Below are positions 36,417 through 44,720 of a DNA stretch of 64,000 bases, one piece after another (position 1 is the stretch's first letter; every line of letters begins with the position of its first letter). Below the pieces are notes generated by a model that saw only the letters and a program-made list of their open reading frames with translations, had not been told where the DNA came from and did no database searches. The position numbers and the translations under genes are program-made. The stretch is from Aneurinibacillus tyrosinisolvens (GTDB lineage: Bacteria; Bacillota; Bacilli; Aneurinibacillales; Aneurinibacillaceae): the NCBI RefSeq assembly GCF_001015055.1, contig NZ_BBWZ01000005.1:1-64000 (forward strand), written 5' to 3'.

Positions 36417-37742
36417 TTGAACACCCGTAACAGAAAGAATACAGTACTAGGCTGCATTTTACTTGCACTCGCTCTTTTCACTTTCTCATCAGCCCCTTTT
36501 CAGCAATTTGCGTCCTTCCCGGAGAAAATCCGAACGTTCCAGGGCTCCCTTGAGCAATTGTCACTCACCGCTCCGGTTATGGGCACGCTGGAAACGAGCA
36601 ACCCGGAGGTCATTGAGCTAGACCACGCAAATCGTGTCAGCCAGGTTGATTTGCGCCACCCGCTTACCATTCAGTCACGCAAACCGGGCGATGCAAAGGT
36701 CACACTAAAAGTTGCCAGCATTCCCATTAAGACGGTTGATGTAAAAGTACTCCCGGATTTGAAGGTTATTCCAGGCGGACAGTCAATCGGAGTACAACTG
36801 CACACCGTCGGGGTTCTTGTTGTTGGCCATCATTTAGTGGACAGCAAAGGCAAAAAGATATCGCCGGGAGAACTTGCCCATATCCGCGTGGGCGATATGA
36901 TTACGAAGGTAAATGGGATTTACATTAATGACATGGAAGAAGTAGGCAAGCTGGTTAATGAGTCCGGAAGGAGGGCAATCCGGTCCAGCTGGAAATTACA
37001 CGCGGCAAAGAAAAGATGGACGTTGAATTAACCCCTGTGCTGGACGAAAAAGAAAAATCGTACCGGATGGGCCTTTTCATCCGGGATTCGGCTGCCGGGG
37101 TAGGAACGCTTACCTTTTACGAGCCCAAAAGCACGAAGTATGGAGCCCTTGGCCATGTCATCTCTGATATTGATACCGGAAAGCCGATTGCTGTCGGAGA
37201 CGGGCATGTTGTCCAGTCCAGTGTAACTTCCATTCAAAGAGGGCAGAACGGAATGCCGGGAGAAAAATATGCCACATTTAAAAACGAAAAATGTCAAGCT
37301 GGGCAATATTGAGAAAAACACGCCATTTGGCATTTTTGGCAAAATGCAAAAGCTGCCGGAGAACAACCTGGAACACCAGGCGATTCCTATCGCACTTACC
37401 GAACAGGTGAAGCCGGGTCCAGCCGAAATTTATACGGTCGTGGACGGACAGACCGTTGAAAAATTCAAAATCGAAATTGTAAACGTCATTCCCCAGAAGT
37501 ACCCTGCGACCAAAGGGTTAATTCTTAAAGTAACCGATCCTGTGCTCCTTAAGAAAACAGGCGGGATCGTGCAGGGAATGAGCGGAAGCCCCATTGTCCA
37601 AAACGGCAAATTAGTCGGAGCGGTGACGCATGTGTTCGTCAACGATCCGACAAGCGGATACGGAACATTTATTGAGTGGATGCTGCAGGATGCCGGAATT
37701 AACACGGATGACCAGTCAACAGAAGAACTCAAGGCGAGCTAA
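36417..37742 (+). pseudogene. spoIVB: spoIVB, stage IV sporulation serine protease, two frameshifts
   Basis: TTG start. Frame 1 (36417-36965) holds the N-terminal transmembrane anchor, the PDZ entry and VDSKGKKISPGEL, then drifts into nonsense. Frame 2, from about 36970, has EGNPVQLEITRGKEKMDVELTPVL and the His of GALGHVISD; frame 3, from about 37290, has [18 protein letters not shown] and the catalytic Ser in GMSGSPIVQ. The first shift is explained by one missing A at GGAAGG (36966-36971); the second lies in the A-run at 37286-37291. The complete protein of ~440 residues would match SpoIVB, the S55 peptidase released from the forespore to trigger SpoIVFB and so sigma-K. Two independent breaks in an essential sporulation gene again suggest sequence error. 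Confidence 0.85.
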
Positions 37743-37760
37743 CCAGCCTTGAGTTTTTTT
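37726..37760 (+). terminator. Terminator of spoIVB
   Basis: Perfect 10-bp stem AACTCAAGGC/GCCTTGAGTT with T7. The left arm lies inside the last codons. Confidence 0.85.
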
Positions 37761-37781
37761 ATCCGACTCCTTCTGCAAAAA

Positions 37782-37858
37782 GTCGAAATTATAGGATATA
37801 CGTCGAAAACTAATAAGCATTTTTATGCAGGATATGCTAGGACTGCGTCGAAGTTAGA
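37782..37858 (+). promoter_or_regulatory. Candidate 0A boxes and sigma-H promoter of spo0A
   Basis: Three GTCGAA cores (37782-37787, 37802-37807, 37847-37852), each preceded by A or C and close to the 0A-box core TGTCGAA. Between them GCAGGATAT (37827-37835) and GTCGAAGTT (37847-37855), 11 bp apart, resemble a sigma-H promoter (RNAGGAWWW and RNNGAATWW). In B. subtilis spo0A is autoregulated from a sigma-H promoter with 0A boxes. Confidence 0.45.
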
Positions 37859-37965
37859 AGGCGGAGAAAAAAATGATGGCTGCACCTGGCATACATGTGT
37901 GAAACGCACGATTGAGACGTGCCGATCCTATAATAAATACAGACACATAAAAGGAGCGAAGAAAC

Positions 37966-38742
37966 TTGAATAATATAAGGGTCATTCTTGCAGACGATAA
38001 TCGTGAATTTACTGAATTGCTTCGGGAGTATTTAAACGCTCAGGCAGATATAGAAATTGTAGGTGTTGCTTACAATGGAAATGAGGTACTGAACCTCTTG
38101 AATCATACATTACCTGATGTTTTAATTCTGGATATTGTCATGCCTCACCTTGACGGTTTGGCGGTTCTGGAACAAATACGCGGCATGAAATTGCCCGTGA
38201 TGCCCAAGATTATTATGCTGACTGCGTTCGGCCAGGAAGAAATTACAAAAAAAGCAGTAGAACTTGGGGCCGCTTACTACATTCTTAAGCCGTTCGACAT
38301 GGATGTGTTGGCCAACCGCCTGCGTCAGGTAGCCGGGACGAGCCCTGCCGTCCGCAGCCTGCAAACTCCTTCTATGCCGCCAAAGGGAAGAAACCTGGAC
38401 CAAAACATCACAAACATCATTCACGAAATTGGAGTGCCTGCGCACATTAAAGGGTATTTGTATTTGCGTGAAGCCATTACTATGGTATACAATGACGTAG
38501 AATTGCTCGGTTCCATTACAAAAATATTGTACCCGGAAATCGCAAAAAAATTTAACACAACGGCGAGCCGTGTTGAGCGTGCCATCCGCCACGCGATTGA
38601 GGTAGCGTGGAGCCGGGGGAATATGGAGTCGATCGGCAAATTCTTCGGGTATACAGTAAGCAACAGCAAGGCAAAGCCAACGAATTCCGAATTCATTGCC
38701 ATGGTGGCGGACAAGCTTCGCATTGAACACCAGGTGAGTTAA
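37966..38742 (+). CDS. spo0A: Sporulation master regulator Spo0A
   Basis: 258 residues; TTG start with AAAGGAG. The receiver domain (1-120) has the acidic pair Asp10/Asp11, phospho-acceptor Asp56 in LILDIVMP, and Lys in LKPFD. The C-terminal effector domain (about 145-258) has the DNA-recognition segment [25 protein letters not shown]. Phosphorylated Spo0A activates spoIIA, spoIIE and spoIIG and represses abrB. spoIVB-spo0A adjacency is conserved. A Spo0E-type phosphatase gene lies 0.5 kb downstream on the other strand. Confidence 0.98.
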   Translation: MNNIRVILADDNREFTELLREYLNAQADIEIVGVAYNGNEVLNLLNHTLPDVLILDIVMPHLDGLAVLEQIRGMKLPVMPKIIMLTAFGQEEITKKAVELGAAYYILKPFDMDVLANRLRQVAGTSPAVRSLQTPSMPPKGRNLDQNITNIIHEIGVPAHIKGYLYLREAITMVYNDVELLGSITKILYPEIAKKFNTTASRVERAIRHAIEVAWSRGNMESIGKFFGYTVSNSKAKPTNSEFIAMVADKLRIEHQVS

Positions 38743-38772
38743 GCAGTATTTGTTATAATAAACGTATACATG

Positions 38773-38808
38773 AAAAAGGCCGCTTCGATGAAACGGCTTT
38801 CTTTTCTT
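38773..38808 (+). terminator. Terminator of spo0A
   Basis: Stem around AAGGCCG/CGGCTTT with an 11-nt loop, followed by a T-rich tail. Confidence 0.6.
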
Positions 38809-38810
38809 TA

Positions 38811-38896
38811 GTAGATAAGAAAGTATAACTTTCTTATCTACATAAGGGCAACTAAGGCGATCGCCAGCGCCTGCGGCTTGGCGCTAGCCAAGTTTT
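38811..38896. repeat. Compact palindromic intergenic element
   Basis: Three successive palindromes in 86 bp. The first is a perfect 14-bp inverted repeat with a 3-nt loop (38811-38824 and 38828-38841). The second is GGCGATCGCC (38856-38865). The third is a pair of overlapping GC hairpins, AGCGCC/GGCGCT and CTTGGC-GCTA-GCCAAG, ending in TTTTCTTT. There is no coding potential. This is the build of a small non-autonomous repeat. A 14-nt piece of its first arm also occurs at 30186-30199, which could be chance. Confidence 0.55.
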
Positions 38897-38978
38897 CTTT
38901 ATGATTGAAATCAATTCCAGAAAATGATATTTTTATTTTTATATTATGCAAATTCGCAGCAGGGGAGTGAGCCGCGAA

Positions 38979-39059
38979 GTGAAAAAAATGTCGAAGATTT
39001 TGTATTTTGTTATGGCTTTGGCACTCATTCTGTCCACGATTGTACCGTTTTTACGTTAA
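38979..39059 (+). CDS. Prli42-like stressosome-associated micro-protein
   Basis: 26 residues with a GTG start and GGGGAGTG nine bases upstream: basic MKKMSK, one helix (ILYFVMALALILSTIVPF) and a terminal LR. The KK-x-x-K-IxYxVM...LILSTI pattern resembles Prli42, the single-pass peptide that docks the stressosome at the membrane in Listeria. Identity is tentative, because such peptides are too short for firm homology. It ends in a 9-bp overlap with the convergent Spo0E-family gene. Confidence 0.5.
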   Translation: MKKMSKILYFVMALALILSTIVPFLR

Positions 39060-39272
39060 GCAAAGCGATGCTTTATTCGTTGCCCGATCATATAGGTTTA
39101 ATTTTTGATCCAGCAGCTGGCTGATTTTTACGACAGCAGGATCAGAAAGGTTTTTTTTCTGCTCTGCGACCTTGTGCATCTGTTCCCGAAGGGCAGCAAT
39201 TTCGTCGTGCAATGATTCCTCTAGCGGGTGGAAATGACTTGCCTCCTGATTTGAAACATAAACCTGCAGCAT
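39051..39272 (-). CDS. Spo0E-family aspartyl-phosphate phosphatase
   Basis: 73 residues; AAGGAGAGG eight bases before the ATG. The family motif is KISQLLDQKLNLYDR, the SQ-x-x-D signature with following Leu-Asn-x-Tyr. A helical N-terminal half leads into it (HDEIAALREQMHKVAEQKK). Spo0E proteins remove phosphate from Spo0A-P, delaying sporulation. Its position 0.3 kb downstream of spo0A on the opposite strand suits a feedback role. Confidence 0.82.
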   Translation of the reverse strand: MLQVYVSNQEASHFHPLEESLHDEIAALREQMHKVAEQKKNLSDPAVVKISQLLDQKLNLYDRATNKASLCLT

Positions 39273-39477
39273 AAGGTCTTCCTCTCCTTAACATAAAATG
39301 AGTGATAGGCATCAGATTTAATTTCCAATTTATTACCACCTGTGGCTCTGCTTGAAACCCTATTATTAAACAATCAAAGGGCAGGTAAGCTTTTTATTTT
39401 AATATAGTGAATGGAACGGTAAAATATGTATGGATGAAAGAGCAGCCTGTAAATTTATACATAGGAGGAAATTCGGA

Positions 39478-40248
39478 ATGGATATTTTGAAAGGAAAAAA
39501 CATACTCATTATGGGCGTGGCAAATAAGCGCAGTATTGCCTGGGGGATTGCCCGTTCACTGCATGCCGCAGGTGCGAACTTATTATTTACATACCAGGGT
39601 GAACGCCTGAAGGAGAATGTAGAGGAACTGGCCTCCACGCTTGGGCAGGAACGCACGATCCTTATTTCGTGCGATGTGACGAGCGATGAAGATATTAAAG
39701 AAGCGTTCTCTAAAGTAAAAGAAGAGGTTGGCGTCCTGCACGGGATTGCGCATTGCATCGCCTATGCCAAATCGGAAGACCTTGAAAGCGGATTTGTGTC
39801 CACTTCCCGGTCCGGATTCGCTCTTGCTCACGATATTAGTGCTTATTCGCTTGTTGCGGTATCGAATGCAGCACAGGAGGTCATGAGTGGCGGGGGCAGC
39901 ATTGTCACATTAACTTACCTTGGCGGTGAGCGGGTGGTACCGAATTATAACGTAATGGGCGTGGCTAAAGCCGCACTCGATATGAGTGTGCGCTATCTTG
40001 CCGCTGACCTTGGGAAGCAGAACATCCGCATCAATGCTATTTCTGCCGGTCCGATTCGTACCCTTGCGGCAAAAGGCATACGCAACTTTAACGATTTAAC
40101 AAAAGGAGTCCCGGAAAAGGCGCCGCTTGGCCGCACAATCGATCAGGAAGAAGTGGGAGATGCAGCTCTCTTCCTGTTCAGCCATTTATCCCGGGGCATC
40201 ACAGGGGAAGTCCTCCACGTCGATGCAGGCTACAATATCATGGGATAA
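39478..40248 (+). CDS. fabI: Enoyl-[acyl-carrier-protein] reductase (NADH/NADPH) FabI
   Basis: 256 residues from the ATG at 39478 with AGGAGG. SDR-like fold with NAD-binding GVANKRSIAWGIARSL. The Tyr-x6-Lys signature is in YNVMGVAKAAL, preceded by the second Tyr of TYLGGE. It performs the last reduction of each fatty-acid elongation cycle and is the triclosan target. It is monocistronic upstream, and a PHP gene follows by 26 bp. No FapR operator was seen in the AT-rich leader. Confidence 0.94.
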   Translation: MDILKGKNILIMGVANKRSIAWGIARSLHAAGANLLFTYQGERLKENVEELASTLGQERTILISCDVTSDEDIKEAFSKVKEEVGVLHGIAHCIAYAKSEDLESGFVSTSRSGFALAHDISAYSLVAVSNAAQEVMSGGGSIVTLTYLGGERVVPNYNVMGVAKAALDMSVRYLAADLGKQNIRINAISAGPIRTLAAKGIRNFNDLTKGVPEKAPLGRTIDQEEVGDAALFLFSHLSRGITGEVLHVDAGYNIMG

Positions 40249-40274
40249 TGCTTTCTAAACAAGAGGTGAATACA

Positions 40275-41108
40275 ATGGGAAAAGTGGATCTTCACTCACA
40301 TACAGTAGCTTCAGACGGTACATGTACCGCACAGGAATCAATTGAGCGGGCAAAAAATAGAGGGCTTACGGCTTTAGGCATCACGGATCACGATACGGTA
40401 GCCGCTATTCCTGATGCAATACGGGAAGGGGAAAGGCTAGGGGTCGAAATCGTCCCGGGAATTGAAATCAGCTCTGTTGATGGAGGCAGGGATATTCATG
40501 TGCTGGGCTATTATATAAACATCGAGGATGCTGAGTTTCTTACGCGCCTGGAAAGCCTGCGGGATGTGCGCAACATAAGAAACCGCATGCTCGTTGAAAA
40601 GCTGAATGAACTTGGATTTCCCGTTACGATGGCGGAGGTCGAGAGCCGTAAAAAAGAAAAAACAGGCAACATAGGGCGCCCCCACATTGCTGAGGTGCTC
40701 GTTGAAAAAGGCTTTGTTTCTTCCATGCAGGAAGCGTTTGATAAATACCTGGGCCAGGATGGTGCCGCTTATGTAAATCCTCCGCGCATTTCTCCGGAAG
40801 AGGCAATCGATATGATTCACAAAGCAGGCGGCGTTGCCATTCTTGCCCATCCTGGTTTGTACAATGATACGCAGTTAGTCGAGCGGCTCATCGCCTACGG
40901 GTTGAAGGGGATCGAAGTTCACCACCCTGATCATAGCGAAGAAGATGAGAAGATATACGAACAAATGGCGGATAAGCATAGCTTATTGAAGACCGCAGGC
41001 TCCGATTTCCATGGATTTCGGAACGGGAAAGTGTTTCATGGGGATCTTGGTGAACGGTCCACGACAGTGGACACGGTTCGCAGGCTAAAAGAACTTGCCG
41101 GCAAGTGA
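40275..41108 (+). CDS. PHP-domain phosphoesterase (TrpH/YciV-like)
   Basis: 277 residues from the ATG at 40275, with GAGGTG eight bases upstream. The four PHP metal motifs are present: VDLHSHTVASDGT, ITDHDT, the His of EVHHPDH (with the HPG of ILAHPG) and GSDFHG. TrpH-type family members hydrolyse 3',5'-nucleoside bisphosphate or trim 5' RNA ends. It follows fabI by 26 bp and ends in a bidirectional terminator. Confidence 0.87.
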   Translation: MGKVDLHSHTVASDGTCTAQESIERAKNRGLTALGITDHDTVAAIPDAIREGERLGVEIVPGIEISSVDGGRDIHVLGYYINIEDAEFLTRLESLRDVRNIRNRMLVEKLNELGFPVTMAEVESRKKEKTGNIGRPHIAEVLVEKGFVSSMQEAFDKYLGQDGAAYVNPPRISPEEAIDMIHKAGGVAILAHPGLYNDTQLVERLIAYGLKGIEVHHPDHSEEDEKIYEQMADKHSLLKTAGSDFHGFRNGKVFHGDLGERSTTVDTVRRLKELAGK

Positions 41109-41112
41109 AAAA

Positions 41113-41143
41113 AGAGAAAGGCGCATTCGTTGCGCCTTTCTCT
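41113..41143. terminator. Bidirectional terminator after the PHP gene
   Basis: 12-bp stem AGAGAAAGGCGC/GCGCCTTTCTCT with a 7-nt loop, between convergent genes. Confidence 0.8.
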
Positions 41144-41145
41144 AA

Positions 41146-41595
41146 TTATAAGGATTTAATCATCTCGATGTGTTCGATGCCCGCATCCATAAAGATATCG
41201 CCTTGAGCCTCGTAGCCGAGCCGTTCGTAGAAAGGCCGGGCATGCGTCTGGGAATGGAGCTTAATCGAATGGTAGCCCTCCTGTTTGGCTTCCTCTTCTA
41301 GCTTCTTCATCAACAGGTAACCTACACCCCCGCTTCTGTGGGATGGAAGGACGGCGACCCTTTCCGCCTTGCCGATTCCTTTATTATACGCGCGCAGCCT
41401 TGCCGTGCCGACTGCCTGTCCGCTTTCGTCCAGGGCAATAAAGTGCCGGACAGCTCCGTTTGTTTCCTCATCATGTTCATCGATTTCCAATTCTTCGGGT
41501 ACGTTTTGCTCCTGAATAAACACAAGGCGGCGAACTTCTAAGGCCTTCTCTTTCATAACCTGTTCATTCACTGCTTTGACTGTATATCCTGCCAT
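41146..41595 (-). CDS. GNAT-family N-acetyltransferase
   Basis: 149 residues; CAGGAG before the ATG. The acetyl-CoA motif A V-x-x-x-RGxGxG/A is represented by VAVLPSHRSGGVGYLLMKKLEEEA, followed by motif B ARPFYERLGYEAQG. VFIQEQNVPEELEID resembles YjcF/ElaA-type acetyltransferases. Substrate is unknown. It is transcribed alone. Confidence 0.85.
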   Translation of the reverse strand: MAGYTVKAVNEQVMKEKALEVRRLVFIQEQNVPEELEIDEHDEETNGAVRHFIALDESGQAVGTARLRAYNKGIGKAERVAVLPSHRSGGVGYLLMKKLEEEAKQEGYHSIKLHSQTHARPFYERLGYEAQGDIFMDAGIEHIEMIKSL

Positions 41596-41690
41596 GCGAT
41601 CATCTCCTGTTTTTCACAAATGAAATTGCTGGTATATTTTACTTGCCATATGTACAACCTACAAGTAGTGCCGTTAGGAGGTTGTTATGT

Positions 41691-41867
41691 ATGGAACTTG
41701 TCTATATTGTTGTATTTTCCTTTATTGCTCTCATTTTATTATTCATGGTCAGCTATTTGTTAGTAGTTGTTGTGAATCGGGTAAGTGATTACCCGGAATG
41801 GACATTGTCCGGAGAGTCTGTCCCAGCGGGAAAAGAACCTGAGTTTGACCACAAAGACCGGCCATAG
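41691..41867 (+). CDS. Single-pass small membrane protein
   Basis: 58 residues from the ATG at 41691, with AGGAGG eight bases upstream. One long transmembrane helix (VYIVVFSFIALILLFMVSYLLVVVV) then a short polar tail. I do not recognise a family. It is monocistronic with a GC-rich terminator. Confidence 0.65.
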   Translation: MELVYIVVFSFIALILLFMVSYLLVVVVNRVSDYPEWTLSGESVPAGKEPEFDHKDRP

Positions 41868-41879
41868 GGCCGGTTTTTA
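41857..41879 (+). terminator. Terminator after the small membrane protein gene
   Basis: 7-bp GC stem ACCGGCC/GGCCGGT with T5. The left arm covers the last codons. Confidence 0.75.
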
Positions 41880-42041
41880 TTTATAGTATAGCCCATTTTG
41901 TAAAAACCGTCCTCCTTTCCATGCCCCCCCTTTCTAAAAGAATTGTGCGTTTAGCACTGTCATTGATGGGCCTGGCCGGCGATATGATGTAATAAGTACT
42001 TTTTTTACGCTGTCATTGGCTCGGAGAGGGGACAGATAATA

Positions 42042-42596
42042 ATGAAAAAACAGGTACACAGCAGGGACGTACGAACAGCTGCATTAAAACGCCTGGATGA
42101 ACGGGGAGTTATGATTGAAGATATAGCAGAAGTTGTCTACTTGATGCAGGCCCCATATAATGTTGGGTTAAAAATGGATGCATGCGTTGAAAGCGTCTAC
42201 GCTGTTTTAGAAAAAAGGGAGGTCCAGCATGCAATCCTTGTTGGGACTGAATTGGATATCATGGCCGAGAAAAGAATGATGTCAGAGCCGCTGCAATCTA
42301 TTGTGGAGATGGATGAAGGGCTATTCGGCTGCGATGAAACGCTTGCCCTCGGCTCCGTATTTGGTTATGGAAGTATTGCGGTCACTACATTTGGTCATCT
42401 TGATAAGCAGAAAATCGGTATTATTAAGAGGCTGGACACGAAGAGAGGAAACGGGGTGCATACTTTTCTCGATGATCTCGTCGCAAGTATCGCCGCCTCT
42501 GCCTCTAGCCGGATGGCACACCGCCTGCGGGATGAAGAAGAAGCGGAGCGAGAACGGCAATTGAACACGCAACATAATAATAAGCAGGCTGAATAA
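42042..42596 (+). CDS. YutG/PgpA-related phosphatidylglycerophosphatase A family protein
   Basis: 184 residues. The arrangement is that of the B. subtilis YutG branch of the PgpA family: R-x-x-AL-x-x-L-x-x-RGV at the N-terminus, then IAEVVYLMQAPYN, DEGLFGCDETLALGSVFGYGSIAVTTFGHLDK, and RGNGVHTFLDDLVASIAASASSRMAHR. It is soluble here rather than clearly membrane-embedded. Proteins of this group may dephosphorylate phosphatidylglycerophosphate, but this branch is uncharacterised. GGAGAGGGG precedes the ATG at some distance. Confidence 0.8.
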   Translation: MKKQVHSRDVRTAALKRLDERGVMIEDIAEVVYLMQAPYNVGLKMDACVESVYAVLEKREVQHAILVGTELDIMAEKRMMSEPLQSIVEMDEGLFGCDETLALGSVFGYGSIAVTTFGHLDKQKIGIIKRLDTKRGNGVHTFLDDLVASIAASASSRMAHRLRDEEEAERERQLNTQHNNKQAE

Positions 42597-42671
42597 CATT
42601 AGTAATTTGCAAATATTTTATGAAAGAGCACGTTCGAATATGAGTCGTTAATTGGATATTATAAAAAATCT

Positions 42672-43085
42672 TTGGATAACTATATAAATAAAGAGCAGCC
42701 AACTGATAGTAAAGCTCAACAGAGCGAAAAAGCTGCGGAGCCGGTAACGAATGCATCTGAACAAGTTCAAAAAGCAACCGGAGCAGGCGGAATCAGCCTA
42801 ACACCTGTAGTAAATAAAGAAAATGAAACAGCCAATACTCCTGATGTGAAAACAACAACAGACACAATTGAAAACAAAGCAGAAGAGGTAAAACAGACCG
42901 GGGAAGCCGTGAAAGCTGAAGCTGATAATGCTGCCAGTAAAGTCACACAGCCTCAAGACGGAATGCTAAATGGTGACGGCAAAATTGATGAGGAAGAGAC
43001 AGCGACAATAGCTGATAAAATCTCTGGATATTACCAGAGCATTGTTACAGGCTATCAAAAACTGTTCAGTGTCTTTTCTAAGTAA
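42672..43085 (+). CDS. Hypothetical low-complexity protein with EF-hand-like loop
   Basis: 137 residues if the TTG at 42672 is used. There is no ribosome binding site in front of it, and the frame is open upstream (EYESLIGYYKKS) to a stop at about 42620, so the start is uncertain. The central region is rich in Glu, Lys, Thr, Ala and Asn. The C-terminal part holds a Dockerin/EF-hand-like loop (LNGDGKIDEEET) and an amphipathic end KISGYYQSIVTGYQKLFSVFSK that resembles the upstream LIGYYKKS. I do not recognise a family. The terminator beyond it supports a transcribed gene. Confidence 0.5.
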   Translation: MDNYINKEQPTDSKAQQSEKAAEPVTNASEQVQKATGAGGISLTPVVNKENETANTPDVKTTTDTIENKAEEVKQTGEAVKAEADNAASKVTQPQDGMLNGDGKIDEEETATIADKISGYYQSIVTGYQKLFSVFSK

Positions 43086-43117
43086 TACAGTTTTTTAATC
43101 GAATAAAAGTTCTTCAG

Positions 43118-43147
43118 GCCTCTGCAGATTTTGCAGAGGCTTTTTAT
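43118..43147 (+). terminator. Terminator downstream of the EF-hand-like gene
   Basis: Stem GCCTCTGCA/TGCAGAGGC with T5. Confidence 0.8.
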
Positions 43148-43236
43148 CATCCGGAAAAATATCACTGGAGAAAATAAGAAGTAGCTCTCATGTTCAGTAT
43201 GATGCATAAGATATAAATAAACAGGAGGCGAGGTAA

Positions 43237-43392
43237 ATGAACCCTTGGAATTGGGACTTGATCACCTTTCTTGGAGCTTCAGCCATTATGGAATACGTTC
43301 TGCAAAAACAAGTGGCGTGGAGAGTTTCTATCGATCTTCCAAAGGAATTCCCGATTGATGGCAGGAACGGTGGGAATAAGCGGATTGCGTAA
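43237..43392 (+). CDS. Small 51-residue protein
   Basis: ATG at 43237 with AGGAGG nine bases upstream; in-frame stop at 43390-43392. N-terminal NPWNWDLITFLGASAIMEYV, then QKQVAWRVSI and a charged tail ending GGNKRIA. No family recognised. The ribosome binding site and codon usage support translation. It is missing from typical length-filtered gene calls because of its size. Confidence 0.6.
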   Translation: MNPWNWDLITFLGASAIMEYVLQKQVAWRVSIDLPKEFPIDGRNGGNKRIA

Positions 43393-43514
43393 GGAACACA
43401 GCCTCCCTTTTGTATGAATTATACAAATACAAAAAAGAGCCGGCGAGAGAAAAACAAAGCAGCTTAACAAGCGTATAAGAAAGTAGGTGAATGAATCGGA
43501 AAAGAGGGAGTAAC

Positions 43515-44138
43515 ATGAAACGAAAAGCGCTAATCCTATTATCTTCCCTGTTCGTGTCGGGAGTGGCAGCGGCATCAGGAAACGTTTATATGGGCAAGTA
43601 CCCTGTAGCTGACGTGCAAATTAATGGTGCAAGCCTAAATGGGGAAAACCCTCCTGCTTTTGTAGTCAATAACACGACAATGCTTCCGCTTGAGAGCGCC
43701 GCGGAAAAAATGGGCGCTTTCGTACAAAAGGATGAGGCGACCGGCCAGACTTCGCTCATTAAGCCAAACGTCAATATGATTGTGGCGTCCGAAATTGGAG
43801 AAACAGAACGGAAAGATTATCAAATTAAGTCGCCATTTATGGTCGTATCAAAAGGAAATACAGTTTCCTTTGACATATTTGCAGACATAGATAATGTGCC
43901 AAAGATAGATTCGATTGTATTTAAAATTGTTGTACGCAGCCCTTCGGGAACGGAAGAATATGTAAGCTACCCGCAGAGCTACTCGACTGCGCGCAACGGA
44001 ACCGCTTTTCTCTATACACACCACGTAAAGGGATTAAAATTTAAGCAGTCAGGGGACTATAAGGTTCAGTTAATTATGAAAGAAGGAAGCAGCGGAGAGT
44101 ACCGTATGGTCGGAGAAAACATTATTCACTCTCAGTAA
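43515..44138 (+). CDS. Secreted protein with copper-amine-oxidase-like stalk domain
   Basis: 207 residues from the ATG at 43515 (GAGGGAG upstream); an in-frame ATG eight codons earlier is weaker. Signal peptide to about residue 20 (GVAAASG). Residues 25-90 form the stalk-type domain with DVQINGASLNGENPPAFVVNNTTMLPLESAAEKMGA. The C-terminal 100 residues are beta-rich without known motif. It is probably cell-wall associated; function unknown. Confidence 0.75.
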   Translation: MKRKALILLSSLFVSGVAAASGNVYMGKYPVADVQINGASLNGENPPAFVVNNTTMLPLESAAEKMGAFVQKDEATGQTSLIKPNVNMIVASEIGETERKDYQIKSPFMVVSKGNTVSFDIFADIDNVPKIDSIVFKIVVRSPSGTEEYVSYPQSYSTARNGTAFLYTHHVKGLKFKQSGDYKVQLIMKEGSSGEYRMVGENIIHSQ

Positions 44139-44253
44139 AATTTGCAGACCGGAATGTTTCTATTCGCATATACAAATGGTATAATAAAAAGTAAATATCA
44201 GATGTAAGACAATGCCAATTTTATTTTATTATAGAAAGGAAAGAGAGCAGCGA

Positions 44254-44634
44254 ATGAAAGCAAAGCCTAAGAGGCGCACCTCCAAAAATAATTTGGATGG
44301 ACCGAACATATGTGTTGCATGGAAAGATACACAGTCGCTTGTGGCATCATGGGACGTGAGAGACCCACAGAAGGAGGCCATTGAGCAGCGGTTTGCGATT
44401 CCGGTTTCTGAATTGCCGTTTGTGCTCCGGTTGTATGACATAACCGACCGAATGGTAAAGAATGATGGCCTTGATAAATATGTTGATTTCGACATTAATT
44501 TTCAGGCATCAAACTGGCTTCTATACGGAATGGAATGCACCCGGGAATATTGTGTGGAATTAGGTGTACGCATGGTGGATGGCCGGTATTATTCGCTGAA
44601 ACAATCCGAACGGATTCTTCCTTATGCAGGATAA
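44254..44634 (+). CDS. DUF4912-type protein
   Basis: 126 residues from the ATG at 44254 (AAAGGAAAGAGAG upstream); an earlier start lacks a ribosome binding site. A basic N-terminus (KAKPKRRTSKN) is followed by ICVAWKDTQSLVASWDV, the DUF4912 hallmark strand pair, and DITDRMVKNDGLDKYVDFDIN. Function unknown. Confidence 0.75.
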   Translation: MKAKPKRRTSKNNLDGPNICVAWKDTQSLVASWDVRDPQKEAIEQRFAIPVSELPFVLRLYDITDRMVKNDGLDKYVDFDINFQASNWLLYGMECTREYCVELGVRMVDGRYYSLKQSERILPYAG

Positions 44635-44636
44635 TG

Positions 44637-44663
44637 AAAGGGCAGAGCGCATCTGCCTTTTTG
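44637..44663 (+). terminator. Terminator after the DUF4912 gene
   Basis: Stem AAAGGCAGA/TCTGCCTTTTT. Confidence 0.7.
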
Positions 44664-44720
44664 TCTTTACAAACAGTTCTTACGCAGGAAGCGACTACTT
44701 TACATAAGATGAGGGAGAAT

